From contig NC_090739.1 in NCBI RefSeq assembly GCF_036898095.1, positions 104,451,386-104,515,385 on the forward strand: a stretch of DNA of 64,000 nt, in the 5' to 3' direction. A program made the position numbers and the translations under genes. Position 1 is the stretch's first letter; each line of letters begins with the position of its first letter. Positions 1 through 14,919 of the stretch are shown in pieces. Source of the DNA: Palaemon carinicauda (lineage: Eukaryota > Arthropoda > Malacostraca > Decapoda > Palaemonidae). A model generated the notes under the pieces. It had not been told where the DNA came from. It ran no database searches and saw only the letters and a program-made list of their open reading frames with translations.

Positions 1-128
1 GACAGTGTTTCCCCATGACTTTAGACCGAAATTTAAAGAAGGAGGAGCATCCTTTGGTATACAGGATGAGATTATGAAAAGTATGAGGCAACTTTCTCTA
101 AAAATAAAAGTATTTAATCAGATGGTCC

Positions 129-263
<135 letters not shown>

Positions 264-2177
264 ACAGTATGTATATATTTTCCCCTTTGACCTAACAACC
301 ATTTTCATAGCGATCATCATAAATGGAAGGCTACCCTTAAATCTGCACTCTTTGGTGTAGACACAACAATTCCTCCTTTGTTTAAGCCAGATGGCTCTGT
401 CGCTCAATGGATAAATAAGAAAATGAGCATTCATTCAAAAACAGTGTCTTTCAATTCCTGCTAAAATAAATGAAAGTTTTCTGATTTCCCCGCAACCACA
501 TAACATTTACAATTTGATTTCTTGAAACATGATAGTTTTCCCTTTTATTATAGTATAAATAGATATGTGTGTACAAGGAAATCATCATAATTTTTTAACA
601 ATCTTACCTTTTATAATCATCAAATTGGTGTTAGACGAACGGTCTCCTGTAGCAAGGGCTTGGCATGAACCAAAAAACCTTTCCTTTTCCTGCCTGTCTT
701 TTCTTTTCTCAGACTGATTCTACTACTATCTAATGTCGCATGAGAGTCTGCCCCTCTCTTTTATTCTTCTCCTGTACTTCTCTTTCTCCCTTTTTCCTTA
801 TTCTTTCCCATCCCGAGTACCTGCCTTAGAGCTATAAACTGGATTGTATCCAGGGGTACTTATCCTTTCCCCATATTCCCCACTTCCCTATCCTTATCCG
901 TATCCGTATCCGTGTACAAGGAGATATATTTATCATTTTTTCTTAAAAGAAAATAGTGACCATTTGAGCTTGTATCTAATTGACTTTGGCTCTTGATTTT
1001 AAAGGACTCCCTCGGTTTTGAGTCTTTGTATGATGAGATTAGACCCTAAAAAATTTGGGGCTTGTAAATCTTATGGGTATTTATATAGCGGTACTATTTA
1101 TGAATCTTGCTTTCAATTCTTGATTACGGATTTATGTCAATAAATCAGAGATTAACTCTGGTTTCACATGTATCCATATATAATATCTAAAATGAGTAAA
1201 TCAAATAAATTCCCCCATTGAATAAGAAAGTCTTAGTAAAAACAAGCAAATAAACCTGTCACATCCATCGATGTGAGATGATAAAAGACCCAGGACCTTT
1301 GGACTAATACCTCATTCTATATTCCTGAGGAAGATTCTTAATAAAAAATGAATAAACCCTATTTAGTCTATCGAGAAAGATTTATTTTTATTATCTCCCT
1401 CTTCTTCCCATCGCTTTTTAATATTTTCAACCAGCCATCGTCTCCATTAGATCCTCGTGTCCTTAGAGGCACAAAAGAGAAAAAATATCTGAACCACTTA
1501 GGCCTCTCGAGACAAAGAATAACTAGGATTCTGAATGTAAGGTTTTGATGTATCTTCTAAAGATGTTAATATATTGCGATTTAAAAGATACGGTTGCGGT
1601 TATAGTAATTTTAGAATAATTTCATTGACGTATATATCATTTGTGCTTGAAAATACATTTTTAAAAGATCAATTTTTTTTTATTTAAAGAGTAAGACATA
1701 TTTTATAGAATACAGCAATTAATCATACAGTGTCTAATGAATAAAGTTCTACAAACTAACATCTCTATAAACCTTACATTCATACATATATTAGTACATA
1801 CAGGACTTTTTAAAGCATATTCCTTTTTCAAATCAAAGAGGCTGATACCAGAGGGTATTAGGCGCCTGGACATCAGCTAGTTTTCAATTTATTAAGGTTG
1901 TTAATCCCAAACCCAGCCACGTGGACTTGTAATGGGATGAGTCTCCTGTGAATAAAAGTCTTTCGTAGAATTAGAAACACCTAAAATCATTTTTTAAAAA
2001 ATAATTTTTACTGTAACATTATTCCCATAATTATATCTCAAAGATATTAATCAGCATGTAGGCTAATTTGTTTTCATACAGCGAGTAAGATTGATATGGC
2101 AAAGTAAAAGATTTCATCTTGCAAGTTGATTTCATCGAGCTAGCAGTTAGATAAACTGTATAAACACGGTTAAAATG
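264..2177. other. Intergenic AT-rich DNA, no gene recognised
   Basis: No recognisable coding frame, RNA gene or transposon ends. There is a pyrimidine-rich stretch near 740-910 that ends in a short hexamer repeat (tatccg) around 892-912. The longest frame (66 codons at 1348) has no recognisable motif and I do not call it a gene. Confidence 0.6.
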
Positions 2178-3123
<946 letters not shown>

Positions 3124-3124
3124 G

Positions 3125-3189
<65 letters not shown>
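3125..3189. repeat. (CT)n microsatellite
   Basis: About 32 uninterrupted CT units. The minus-strand frame across it encodes a Glu-Arg repeat and is not a gene. Confidence 0.95.
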
Positions 3190-3191
<2 letters not shown>

Positions 3192-3388
3192 CGGGTTTCT
3201 TTTCTGGAGATGATATTGATAGTCATATGTGTTCTAACCCCAACAAGCATAATCGTAGCAACGATGTAGACTGGAGACCTAAACTCAGCTAAAATACTTT
3301 CCTCCAAAGTAATATTAAACAAACCAAGTAAAAAACATTACTTTTATTAGATCGCCAACTTTCCAGGCTCAAAGGCTTAAAGGTCGCT

Positions 3389-3615
3389 CATGAATATTAG
3401 AAGCAAGGGACCATGACACTGCCCTAGCAGGACAATGCCCTAGAGACTGGCATTATATCCGTATGATAAGAGCCCAAGTCCCTCTCCACCCAATCTAGGA
3501 CCAGGGAGGGCCAGGCGATGGCTGCTGAGGACTCAGCAGGTAAACCTATAGCTCCCTCAAACACCCGACCCTTAGCTCACAAGGATGGTAACGTTGCGTC
3601 CAAATAGGTATCGTT
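3389..3615 (+). repeat. SINE-like dispersed repeat (tentative)
   Basis: GC-richer island in AT-rich DNA. It contains phrases such as aggacaatgccctagagac and ggctgctgaggactcagcag, which I recognise as typical of dispersed repeats in decapod genomes. A second, shorter and decayed piece (cagcaggtaagcctatg) lies near 3958. Recognition from memory supports a repeat. I cannot prove a tRNA-derived head, so the class is uncertain. Confidence 0.4.
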
Positions 3616-3986
3616 CTTTACCGAAACATTATTGTACTAGAGGTGAAATAAATTTGTAGTTTATATTTAGATATTCTTTTTTTATCTTTCTATCTTTGCA
3701 TGAATCTAATTATCTATATCCTTTGGTTTTAATTTCTTTATATGTCATTTGTAATATTAATGGAAGACCTATTTTTTCTATTCTTTCCTCATGATATTAT
3801 AGTTCTGTTAGAGATTCGAAGATCCCTCAAGCGTGGAAAAAACAGGTCATTAATGATGTGGTTGCACAAGTCCAAGACTTGAAGCATGTGTAATTACAAT
3901 CAGTGCAGCAGTCGACTTTCAACACGTAAATACGACCAAGGATGAGAAGCAAAGACCCAGCAGGTAAGCCTATGCAACAACAATGC

Positions 3987-4018
3987 CCCCCCCCCCCCAC
4001 CCCACCCCGTCCCACCCT
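3987..4018. repeat. Poly-C rich tract
   Basis: A run of about ten C followed by CCCCACCCCACCCCG-like sequence. It creates Gly-rich minus-strand frames that are not genes. Confidence 0.85.
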
Positions 4019-4019
4019 T

Positions 4020-4925
4020 TCCATAGCCTTGTTTACAACTGAAATGCTTCAAGCCGAGGGAGCTACCCGAAGTCAGGACCCTCGAATTGCAGGTTATCAG
4101 AAAACTCACTAAGTTACTAGGGAAGCTTTGAGCTTTTTCAGTAGCTAGTTTTAAACTTAGGTATTCAAGTTTTATAATTACAGTAATTATATTGTGCGGT
4201 TATGAATTTTAGTGATTTGTATCTATTCTGCTTTATGAAGAAACTTTTAAAAGGAGTTTATAATACATTCGTCTAAAACCGTTGTTTGGTATCAATTGTG
4301 TTGAAACTTTCATCATGCCAAGTTTCAATCTGATATAATTGCACAAAGGGTTGCACCATATCCCGAAGATTGTAATCGATAACGATGGAAATTTTTGAAG
4401 GGATCAATTACTCCTAAATAATTCTGTATTCTTGTCAATGATTATAAATGATAAACGTACGTATTTGTCAATATCTTTCTAAATATTTACCTTACTCAGA
4501 AATCACAAAACCGATTTTTGATATCCGCAAAAGAAAACACTTGACCTTTTTTAACGAATACAAAAATCCATAACATTTCCAAATAGCATGTTGTGCCACA
4601 GTGGACAGTGCCAATTAACCTAAAAGATACAGAATCTGACACCGAAATAAAATTCCAAGTCACGAACCTCGAAAGACATCCTCTGATATATTAAAAATTC
4701 CAGTGGGTTTTCTTTCTTTGAATACTAGTTTTACGTGATCTAGACACATAATCATTTTTTTTCTGAGGCCTTTCGTTGATACAGACACTCATAAATAATT
4801 ATATTGGATGACCATCAAGGAAATATACATCCAAGGGAGAAAAGGGGGGTTGGTATTCTCACTCAATAAATAATTGTTGTAGACCGGAAGGATGATGCTC
4901 ATAATCTTTCAGAATATATACATAT
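4020..4925. other. Intergenic AT-rich DNA
   Basis: Nothing recognisable on either strand: no long frame, no inverted ends and no tandem structure. Confidence 0.5.
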
Positions 4926-4928
4926 ATG

Positions 4929-4929
<1 letters not shown>

Positions 4930-5017
<88 letters not shown>

Positions 5018-5047
5018 CATATCCATATATACTTTATAAACAGTATG

Positions 5048-5126
<79 letters not shown>

Positions 5127-5153
5127 ATATCCATATATACTTTATAAACAGTA

Positions 5154-5227
<74 letters not shown>

Positions 5228-5250
5228 CTGTATATACTGTATATATACAT

Positions 5251-5316
<66 letters not shown>
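4930..5316. repeat. Compound AT/GT microsatellite with internal duplication
   Basis: Long AT runs interrupted by two GT blocks. The block made of the GT run plus catatccatatatacttt and aaacagtatgc occurs twice (about 4994-5048 and 5091-5156), so a unit of roughly 110 bp was duplicated inside the microsatellite. Confidence 0.9.
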
Positions 5317-5317
<1 letters not shown>

Positions 5318-5545
5318 CAAATAAGCCATATATATTAATGCATTAAAGTCTGGATTCTCTTAACGACCTCGGGATCACACAGCCCCAGGTGAAATCACTC
5401 AAAAACTATAGCATCCTGGACCAAGGTTCGAAACCCAGCCGGTCAGACGATATAGTCTTTGAGTGATTTCACCTGGGGCTCTGATCCCGAGGTCGTTAAG
5501 AGAATCTAGACTTTAATGCATTATTATATTTGGCGTATTTGAAAT
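5313..5545. mobile_element. Fold-back element with tRNA-like B-box in loop
   Basis: Left arm 5313-5403 and right arm about 5457-5545 are inverted copies. For example, cttaacgacctcgggatc on the left pairs with gatcccgaggtcgttaag on the right, and the outer words attaaagtctgg and ctagactttaat also pair. The ~50-base loop carries ggttcgaaacc, close to a Pol III B box, flanked by actata and tatagt that can pair. The element sits between two very long AT tracts. It may be two head-to-head copies of a tRNA-derived SINE or a MITE. No protein is encoded. Confidence 0.7.
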
Positions 5546-5575
5546 GTGAAAAACACGATTAAATGTGCAAAATGT

Positions 5576-6849
<1,274 letters not shown>

Positions 6850-7433
6850 CGGTAAGGAGTTATGGGGTCCTTTGAGTGGCTAGACAGTACTACATTGGAT
6901 CCTTCTCTCTAGTTACGGTTCACTTTCCATTTGCCTACACATACAGCGAATAGTCTGACCTATTCTTTATATATTCTCCTCTGCCCTTATACAAATGACA
7001 ACACTGGGATTACCGAACAATTTTTCTCTCAAGGGGTTAACTACTGCACTGTAATTGATCAATGGCTACTTTCCTCTTGGGATGGGTAGAAGAGACTCTT
7101 TAGCTATGGTAAGCAGCAGCTCTTCTAGGAGAAGGACACTCCAAAATTAAACCACTGTTCTCTGGTCTTGGGTAGTACCATGGCCTTTGTACCATGGTCT
7201 TGTGCATGCTGTTCTGTCTTGTTTCTCTTCTTCTTGTTTTGTTAAAGTTTTTATAGTTTATACGTGAAAAATTTATTTCAATGTTGGTACTTTTCTTAAG
7301 ATACTTCATTTTAATTGTTTATTAACTCTCTTATATTCTTGTTTCCTTTCCTCACGTGGCTATTTTCCCTGTTGGAGCCCCTGGGCTTATAGCATCCTGC
7401 TTTTCCAACTAGGGTTGTAGCTTATCAAGTAAC

Positions 7434-7470
<37 letters not shown>

Positions 7471-7473
7471 TAT
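6850..7473 (+). repeat. LINE-like 3' end with (AAT)n tail
   Basis: Non-coding segment ending with ttggagcccctgggcttata, then gcatcctgcttttccaact, then agggttgtagctt, and finally about 13 AAT units at 7433-7473. A fixed 3' sequence followed by a simple-repeat tail is typical of a 5'-truncated non-LTR retrotransposon, and I associate this tail with decapod genomes. No reverse-transcriptase frame is present, so only the 3' region is left. Confidence 0.55.
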
Positions 7474-7892
7474 GCTGGAAAAAAACCATATTTTTCCTTT
7501 TCATATTATTGTTTTCAGTGCTCTTGTTTTGAAGATACTTTCAAAAAAATTTAAAATCAAAATCAATTTCGTCATTTCATATGCATTAATGAAATACGAT
7601 ATAATTCTGGATATAAAAAAAAAAATAGGATAATTATTTTTCCTTTTTCTTTTAGAACATGACTAGACCACTGGAGAGTTTTATTTTAATTAACACTGAT
7701 AACAAATGTTAAGTTTATTCTCGAATGCTTAGATAAATAACTAGTAATGAACTGATATTCAGTTATTTATATTTATTGCTATATATTCAAAATATACTAG
7801 GAATTACCGAATAACTATCCCACCCATTGTCAAAGCGTCGAAATCGACATTTAAGGTATCCCCAAACAGAAAAGGTGTGTATATACAGTATA

Positions 7893-7898
7893 TATACA

Positions 7899-7994
<96 letters not shown>

Positions 7995-8010
7995 GTGTGT
8001 GTGTGTGTGT
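7893..8010. repeat. (AT)n-(GT)n microsatellite
   Basis: About 45 AT units followed by about 9 GT units, preceded by the near-duplicated word tatatacagtatatatacag. Confidence 0.95.
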
Positions 8011-8199
8011 ATTTACTGTACACTATGTGTGTTTGGAGTAGTATGTATATGGTACAGTAGTGTCAATTGATATTATTGTGTGCATATAAAATCATTAACA
8101 TCAATGGCATAATCTTTACGTACCACAGTACTAATTCACCTTTTATTTTTCATTAACTTGGGAAAATTTTATCATACAGGTTTTCTAACCTCAATATAA

Positions 8200-8735
8200 A
8201 TGACGCAATCATTACCTCCGCCAATGAAGTTAGAAGGAAGTTAAATTTTACCCCATATTTGTGTGTTTGTTTGTGAACAGCTTTCTTGGCTCAATTTTAA
8301 TCGTAGAGTAATGAAACTTGCAAGTATTAACTTTTATGTAAAAATCTGGAAATCATTAAATTATTGATGGCCAAGGTCAAAGGTTAAGGTCAAGGTTAAG
8401 CAAAATGTCCAATTTACGTAATGATCCATAAATTTGGACATCGTTGTCACAGACTTCAAACTAGGTTCATATTTGAGTATATGAAAATCCACGTCAATTA
8501 ATACATCTTAAGGTCAAGGGTCAAGGTTGAATCCAAATTCAAGGTCAGACAAAATATCAAATTCCGGTCAACACCCATACGGCCACAATTTTAATCGCAA
8601 AGTAATGAAACTTGTATGGATTTTAAACTCAATGTACAGAGCTGGATATGATTGATTGATTCTGGGAAAGGTCCGCTGGTTTTGAGAAATAAGCTGCCGT
8701 GGCGAAGGTCTGCACTCTCAGAGTGCTTTTCTAGT
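8200..8735 (+). repeat. Dispersed repeat with two internal subrepeats
   Basis: The phrase attttaatcg, two or three bases, then gtaatgaaacttg occurs near 8293 and again near 8591, each followed by related text. Between them is a segment rich in aaggtcaagg. The block ends with gaaggtctgcactctcagag, a phrase I recall from a widespread invertebrate repeat family. No frame is open across it. Class unknown. Confidence 0.45.
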
Positions 8736-8827
8736 TATTTCTCTCTTTAGCTTATAGCTTATCTAGTAAAAGCCTAAATGCATCTTCCCGATAATGTAGA
8801 CGAAGACCATACTTAATTTACGAAGGT

Positions 8828-8830
<3 letters not shown>

Positions 8831-8902
<72 letters not shown>
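8831..8902. repeat. (GA)n microsatellite
   Basis: About 35 uninterrupted GA units. Confidence 0.95.
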
Positions 8903-8903
<1 letters not shown>

Positions 8904-10635
8904 TTCGTGAGGAATTTTATCCTGGCGCTAAAATTTTGATCTGATTGAAAGAAGATAATTTTATCTACTCAAAGTAGATAAAGAAAACAAGAGATTTCTA
9001 AGAAGTTATTTATCAACTTTTTATCATTTAGATTTTTATCAAATCCTTTTAGAGATCTCACCTTTTAGCAATGTGACTCACGACCTCTGGCTTAGAATTT
9101 TGGAAATCCAGAGTATTTTTGGCTAGGAAAACGTCTGTATTTTACGTGTCAAATAGTTTTTTAATGATTACAATTCATTTTATTGCTAAAATGTCCTTTT
9201 GTACATTAGCAAAAGCGTGCCCGGTCCCGTAGGCAACCCTCCTCTGACCCAGGTAACGATCTATTTGTTTTTCTTCAAAAATTCTTATGACGAACGTTTG
9301 TTGCACTCATGTTATTTATTTGTCTGCTACATTATTTGAAAATTTAATGTAATGATTACGCTGAAAGATGCATAAAGTGTCAGAAACGATAACTAAATAA
9401 GCCAATAATGTAAAATTTGCCCTGAAAAATACGCAGACAAGAACATCCCTGTAGTTACGTCTTGGTCATTTGTGGCACTTGGTACATATAGCGTATCTTA
9501 CGTGTGCAGAACGATACTTTTGGATTTGAATGAAGGGATCACCGCTGGTTAGTAAGTAACCCTTGAAATATGATATGTCCTTATGGTCCCCAGTGATGAG
9601 GAAAATTAAAGCTAAAAGCCCATACTTATACATGTTCAAGTCTATTCAATCAATCTCCCCCCCAAAAAAAATGAATAAATAAATACTATAAATCCCCTAA
9701 TCTCAAAACTTGAAATTTCCAGGGGAAAAAATTGCTTTTACCATTTCATTGTATTATTGACATATTTTTTGTTATTCAACTACTAATAGATAGGGAATCT
9801 TATAGCCCATACTGGAAGACTACTTTTCAAAAAAAGAGAAAAAATGTCCACATAAAAAATATTCACCTCTAAAGTTATTTCTATATATTGATAAATAATG
9901 CCTATAAAAATATATAACACTGAAAAATTTAACTTTCCAAATATTCGTATATATATTTACCTTTAAAATTCTTCTTTAATGGCAAAAAACAAACCATGGA
10001 ACAAAAAAGTATATAGAATTTAAAGTAACCCCAAAATAACATTGTTTTGATTTGGCCGAGTCTCTCTCTGAAATTCCGTCAAATCAATCATTTACTGGTA
10101 ACTCTTAGCTTAATACAAATATTACTTTCCACTTCTAGCAAAAGGTCACTGAATATTGAAATTTCATAGTTTCAGAGCCTCTTTCAATTATTCTATCAAA
10201 TACATTATATTATTTTCTGAAAGTAATTCCATCAAATGAATCAGTTACTGATTATTCTCAAAAGTCACCAAAAAGGAATATCTTGCTTAAAATATCATCT
10301 CAAATATTCTAATAATTCATAAATCATAAAAAGCAGATAATTATATAATTGAAATGGGAGCAGAATATCATTACAAGTTTTCAAAAATGATCACGACATA
10401 TTTATGTTAAGTAAATACAATGAATATCTTTTAAAACCCTATACCAATTAAGATAAAGCATCAAACTCTCCTCTATGAGTAAAGGCATAAACCTGTCGTG
10501 TTTTCTCCTCGTTAATATGTATTTTCTGCAGATGGCTGATGTGTCCATTAAACTCGTAGTGTAGAACTCCTATATTCCATAATTCCCCAGCAAGCCCTTT
10601 GCATATTCACTCAGTATACGAACCAGAGTTTTACC
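8903..10635. other. Intergenic AT-rich DNA, no gene recognised
   Basis: No frame above 60 codons, no TIRs and no RNA-like element seen across 1.7 kb. The sequence is AT-rich with many short A and T homopolymers. Confidence 0.55.
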
Positions 10636-10639
10636 ATAT

Positions 10640-10921
<282 letters not shown>

Positions 10922-11106
10922 CGCATATACAATATATGTGTGTATGTTTATGTGTTTATAATATATAAATAAAGACAAAAATGCTTTTTAGTGGGGCGGT
11001 TTAGCTCGAAATTTCAAAAGGATTGTGCATTTTGTGATACAAGCATCAAATTTGGCACAAATGTACATTGATATATGGCGAACATTTTCAGATATTGAGC
11101 CACTCG

Positions 11107-11500
11107 GAATTCTCCCTTCATGTCTGCCATATTGGAATTCAAAATGGCCGCCATTTGAAATCTACATTTTCGATTATCTTTGGGTCTAATGCTGCTATTG
11201 ACTCGATTCCGGTGTCTAAATGTATGTTTTTGGGGGGCAAGGAATCTAATGGTAACAATCTGCATCGCATATTTTGTACCAATGAGCCGCCATATTGGAT
11301 TTCAAAATGGCCGCCATTTGAAATCTACATTTCCGATTATCTTTGGGTCTAATGCTGCTATTGACTCGATTCTGGTGTCCAAATGTATGTTTTGGGAGGG
11401 AAGGAATCCGATGGTTACAATCTGCATTGTGTATCTTTATAAATTAGCCAACATATTGGATTTCAAAATGGCCGCCACTTGAATTCTACATGTGCGATTA
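11107..11500 (+). repeat. Left subterminal tandem repeats of the transposon
   Basis: The phrase ttcaaaatggccgccatttg recurs at about 11137, 11299 and 11464 (last copy: ccactt), giving a period near 162 bp. Units also contain gggtctaatgctgctattga and a run tgtatgttttggg. Inverted copies lie at 14185-14450. Their transient open frames are not genes. Confidence 0.85.
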
Positions 11501-12110
11501 CCTCTGGGTCAAATACTTTTACAGTACATGACAATATCCATTTTTCAAAATGACATACTTTATTACAGTACTCCACTTAATTCATGAGAGATGAATATTC
11601 ATCATGTATTTTTGACAAGACAACATTTTACTCAAAGTCTGTTAAGTAAAAATTGTTTGAGTTATTGATTAGATTCTGTGTTGTTCTAGGTTTGATATGG
11701 CACCTTTCATATATGATTAGTTTTCTCCATTCCCTCAATCAATATCACAAAATGATCAATTCGGGGTTACGTCTGAATATCCACAAAATAGTGTGAATAT
11801 TAACAGAAAACAACCTAAACTTCTCAAAACTAGCTTTCCCTGTAAAATTCTAAATAAATATCGACTTACTTCAACTACTAATTTTGAGTTTTATAATTTC
11901 GATACATGTCTTAGGTCATGTCTTAAATATCTTAGTTAAAATTCTGACATGCTATGGTGTAATATATAAGGTTGGGTGTGTACTGACATTCTACAATGGT
12001 CTTGTATTTAAGGCTAGGTATACATCGGTACTGAAGATATGTGTACATAAACCATCTCATGTTAACCAGTTCAACACTGCCACAAGTAAATGAATGTTGT
12101 GGACTCATCT

Positions 12111-14228
12111 TCATGTGCAGTCCCCTTCACACACACAGAGGGCTGTGCACTTAAGGGCAGCCTTCTTGCACTTGCAGCGTCTCACACACACTTTCTGGCA
12201 CTTGCAAGAAACCAGCTCAATGCAGGTGTGAGCTGCCTCAGGTAGCCTGGTCCAGTATGGTGTATTGTCCTCCAGTCATTGACCAACCCCAGTTTGTTGG
12301 TGGTGGGAGTTCTGGTGCTGGCAGCAGTATCTGACCCCACACATGTCCACCTTGATATACTGCCCTCTTGACATGTTCCTCTAAAGCTGCCCTCGTTGGA
12401 GGGATCAGCTGCCCATTGTTATTCCTTGTGAAGAGTTTCCTCCTGGCCTTGTCAATGTCTGTGCATTTGCTGGTTCGTTCATACAACAGGATCACGAACC
12501 TCTCGATGATGCACATTGCATCATTTGGTATGTCACTTGGTGCGGAAGACAGCTGCATCAGCGCCTCACTTAACTCTGGCAGGGCAGTACTGTCCAGACT
12601 GCCCATGCGGTCTTCTTGCCATGTCTAGCAAAGCTTGACACAGTATCGCATCCAGTTAGAGCGTGGAACATTGGCAGTGCACGAGCCTTCTCTGGTCCCA
12701 GTCCAGCTGCTATTTCATGTGCTGCTAGGTATCGGAAACTTCGGCCTGTTCCGAATGCCAGCCATACTTTGTCTTCTGGTTGCAATTCCTGTACCATGGA
12801 TACTGCCAGCACCACAACATCGGTGTCTACAGTCCGGATGACTATTGAATGGTGTCCGTGCTTAGCTGCGTGAGATGCATGTAGCAACCTCCGACTGTCA
12901 GCCTCTTCATGGTTGCATGGGTCGAGTGAAGTCAGATCTGGTAGTACTGGCTTGCTGAGCACTGCCTCTCCATCAGTAATGATGAGTTGCTTGTACTCCT
13001 GGTCAAACCAATCCAAGAGAGCTGTTGAGAGAAACTTAAAAAGCTCGGTCTTGTTGCTGTCCACTCGTAGGAAGTTCTGCCAGTTTCCTGGTATGGATGC
13101 GGCAGCCGCCACACGTCTCCGCATGCCCTGTCCCCGCTTTGCACGTGTACTACCTTTCAGTGAATCAGCAAGGTAAGTATCCCAGATCAGATCCAGGCGT
13201 GACACTGTTTACAGCTTAGCAGATATATATGGAATGAAGATCTGATGTGCGTACTCTTCAAAGGTCTTTGATGCAGCCGGCTTCAGCATCTGGACGATAG
13301 CTGCTCCATCAAGCACTATACAGGTAGTGACAGGAGTATCTGTCTTAGCGTCGGAGATTTCTTCCAAATAAGTGATGAGATCACTCTTGGTACCAGTGAA
13401 GAGGTTTCCACCATCGGACAGTGCAGGAGGACATGCCTGGTTCTCATGACGAAAGAACTCCTCAAGGTTTCCATCCCTCGTCTGGCAGCCAATGTACAGG
13501 CGTGCGAAGAGTTCACGGTCATTTTTGACGGAGGTGAGCTGTTGCTGACCTTTGCTCTGGCTTCTTGGAGTTGAAGGGCTGAATACCTTCAGCTTGTTAC
13601 GAGGTATGGGGTCGTCCACTGCCTTTGTTCTGTCCAACAGACACTCTCTGGTGAAAGCCTCGAACTGCTCTTGGCCAATCTTCTTGGCATTCATCACGGT
13701 CTCCACGGCAGCAGGACCTGCAATGTCCTTTGAATCCAGTATGACTAGGTCCTGGCTCTCCTCCTCGAATGGGTTACCCATCTCCTCTATTACACCAACA
13801 AGAGAGCAGACATTTCTCACAAATGAGGCCTGTACACTTGGAGTCTGATCCTGATGGCGTGTGTCTGTTGTTTGCCGTCTACAGTATTGGTTCCCGTCTT
13901 GGAATTCTTCGATCACCCTAGCAACTTCTGGTCCTGCAACCATCCAGCGACGAAGGGCACTAGGGTTGTCAGTAAGCCCAACTGCGCCACCGTCTCCTTT
14001 GATGCAGGCATTATTCTGCTCATGTGCCTGGTCAGGCGGGATTGAAGAGAACACCCTCTGCGTTTTTTTAACTGTGGAGTGACCTACGCTGAATTTGCTG
14101 GCTACGTTTGGGTGTTTGGTAGTTAGCTCGGCCATGTCCTTCAGGTGCACTGGTATCCACCTATCATAGTGGGTATGATCTAGTACATTTAGACACCAGA
14201 ATCGAGTCAAAAGCAGCATTAGACCCAC
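12111..14228 (-). pseudogene. Transposon-encoded FEN/XPG-like protein, broken
   Basis: One protein read on the minus strand in three pieces: 14228-13209, 13205 to about 12600, then 12606-12238, with a Cys-rich tail continuing to a stop at 12113-12111. The first break is an in-frame TAA at 13211-13209. The second is a frameshift near 12600 and the third a frameshift near 12238. Visible motifs are QAHEQNNACIKGDGGAVGL, RRWMVAGPEVARVIEE, HEEADSR, TVDTDVVVLAV and GCDTVSSF, and the tail CKCQKVCVRRCKCKKAA. The EAD, DTD and GCD acidic clusters match the arrangement in FEN1/XPG nucleases (inference). Similar proteins recur in many invertebrate genomes. The N-terminal half is missing because the frame starts inside the subterminal repeat, so this is an internally deleted, inactive copy. 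Confidence 0.75.
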
Positions 14229-14450
14229 TGATAATCAAAAATAAAGATTTCAAATGGCGGCCATTTTGAAATCCAATATGGCGGCTCAGTGGTAAAAAAT
14301 ACGCAATGCAGATTGTAACCATTGGATTCCTTCCCCCTCAAAACCTACATTTAGGCACCAGAATCGAGTCAATAGCAATTTTAGATCCACAGATAAGCGC
14401 AAATGTAAATTTCAAATGGCGGCCATTTTGAATTCCAATATGGCGAACAA
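14185..14450 (-). repeat. Right subterminal repeats of the transposon
   Basis: Inverted counterparts of the left array. ggcggccattttgaa occurs at about 14257 and 14418, with tagacaccagaatcgagtc near 14190 and aggcaccagaatcgagtc near 14353. Confidence 0.85.
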
Positions 14451-14601
14451 GAATAGAGAATTCCGAGTGGCTCAATATCTGAAAATGTTCGCCATATGTC
14501 AATATGCATTTGTGCCAAATTTGGTGCTTGTATCACAAAATGCACATTAGGTTAGCTATGCTGCCCCACTATTTACCATGTTAAGGTATCCTCCACACAA
14601 A

Positions 14602-14730
<129 letters not shown>

Positions 14731-14818
14731 GTACAATTTTCTGAAAAAAAAATGGATTGCTACCGTTTAACATAAATATATTTGGTTATATGCAGCATTT
14801 CTACCTTTAATGGGCAGG

Positions 14819-14919
<101 letters not shown>

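Larger units (their letters stand above)
10991..14569 (-). mobile_element. DNA transposon with XPG/FEN-like gene (class uncertain)
   Basis: The ends are inverted. GTGGGGCGG at 10991 mirrors ctgccccac ending at 14569, and inner words pair as well (for example aatttggcacaaatg and catttgtgccaaatt, and gccactcggaattctc and gagaattccgagtggc). The TIR is about 115 bp and imperfect. Each end is flanked by TA, which may be the target duplication. Inside the TIRs lie ~162-bp subterminal repeats, in opposite orientation at the two ends. One minus-strand gene occupies the middle. The Cys-rich tail and FEN/XPG-like acidic motifs suggest the Academ type, but a 2-bp duplication does not fit what I recall for Academ. 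Confidence 0.75.

Noticed and set aside
4859..5346. Long overlapping open frames on both strands across 4859-5346, and similar ones at 5-295, 5546-5938, 7787-8060 and 10599-10978
   Set aside because: They encode Ile-Tyr, Val-Cys or Thr-His repeats from AT and GT dinucleotide runs and have no coding signature.
5404..5456. A tRNA gene at the B-box-like motif in the palindrome loop
   Set aside because: Only a B-box-like word is visible; no A box and no cloverleaf fits in ~50 bases.
11068..11482. Two plus-strand frames of 94-100 codons at 11068 and 11180
   Set aside because: They lie in the subterminal tandem repeats of the DNA transposon and repeat the same peptide.
10991..14569. Assigning the transposon firmly to Academ
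   Set aside because: The Cys-rich and FEN/XPG-like parts fit, but the apparent target duplication is only TA and the N-terminal half is missing, so the superfamily stays open.
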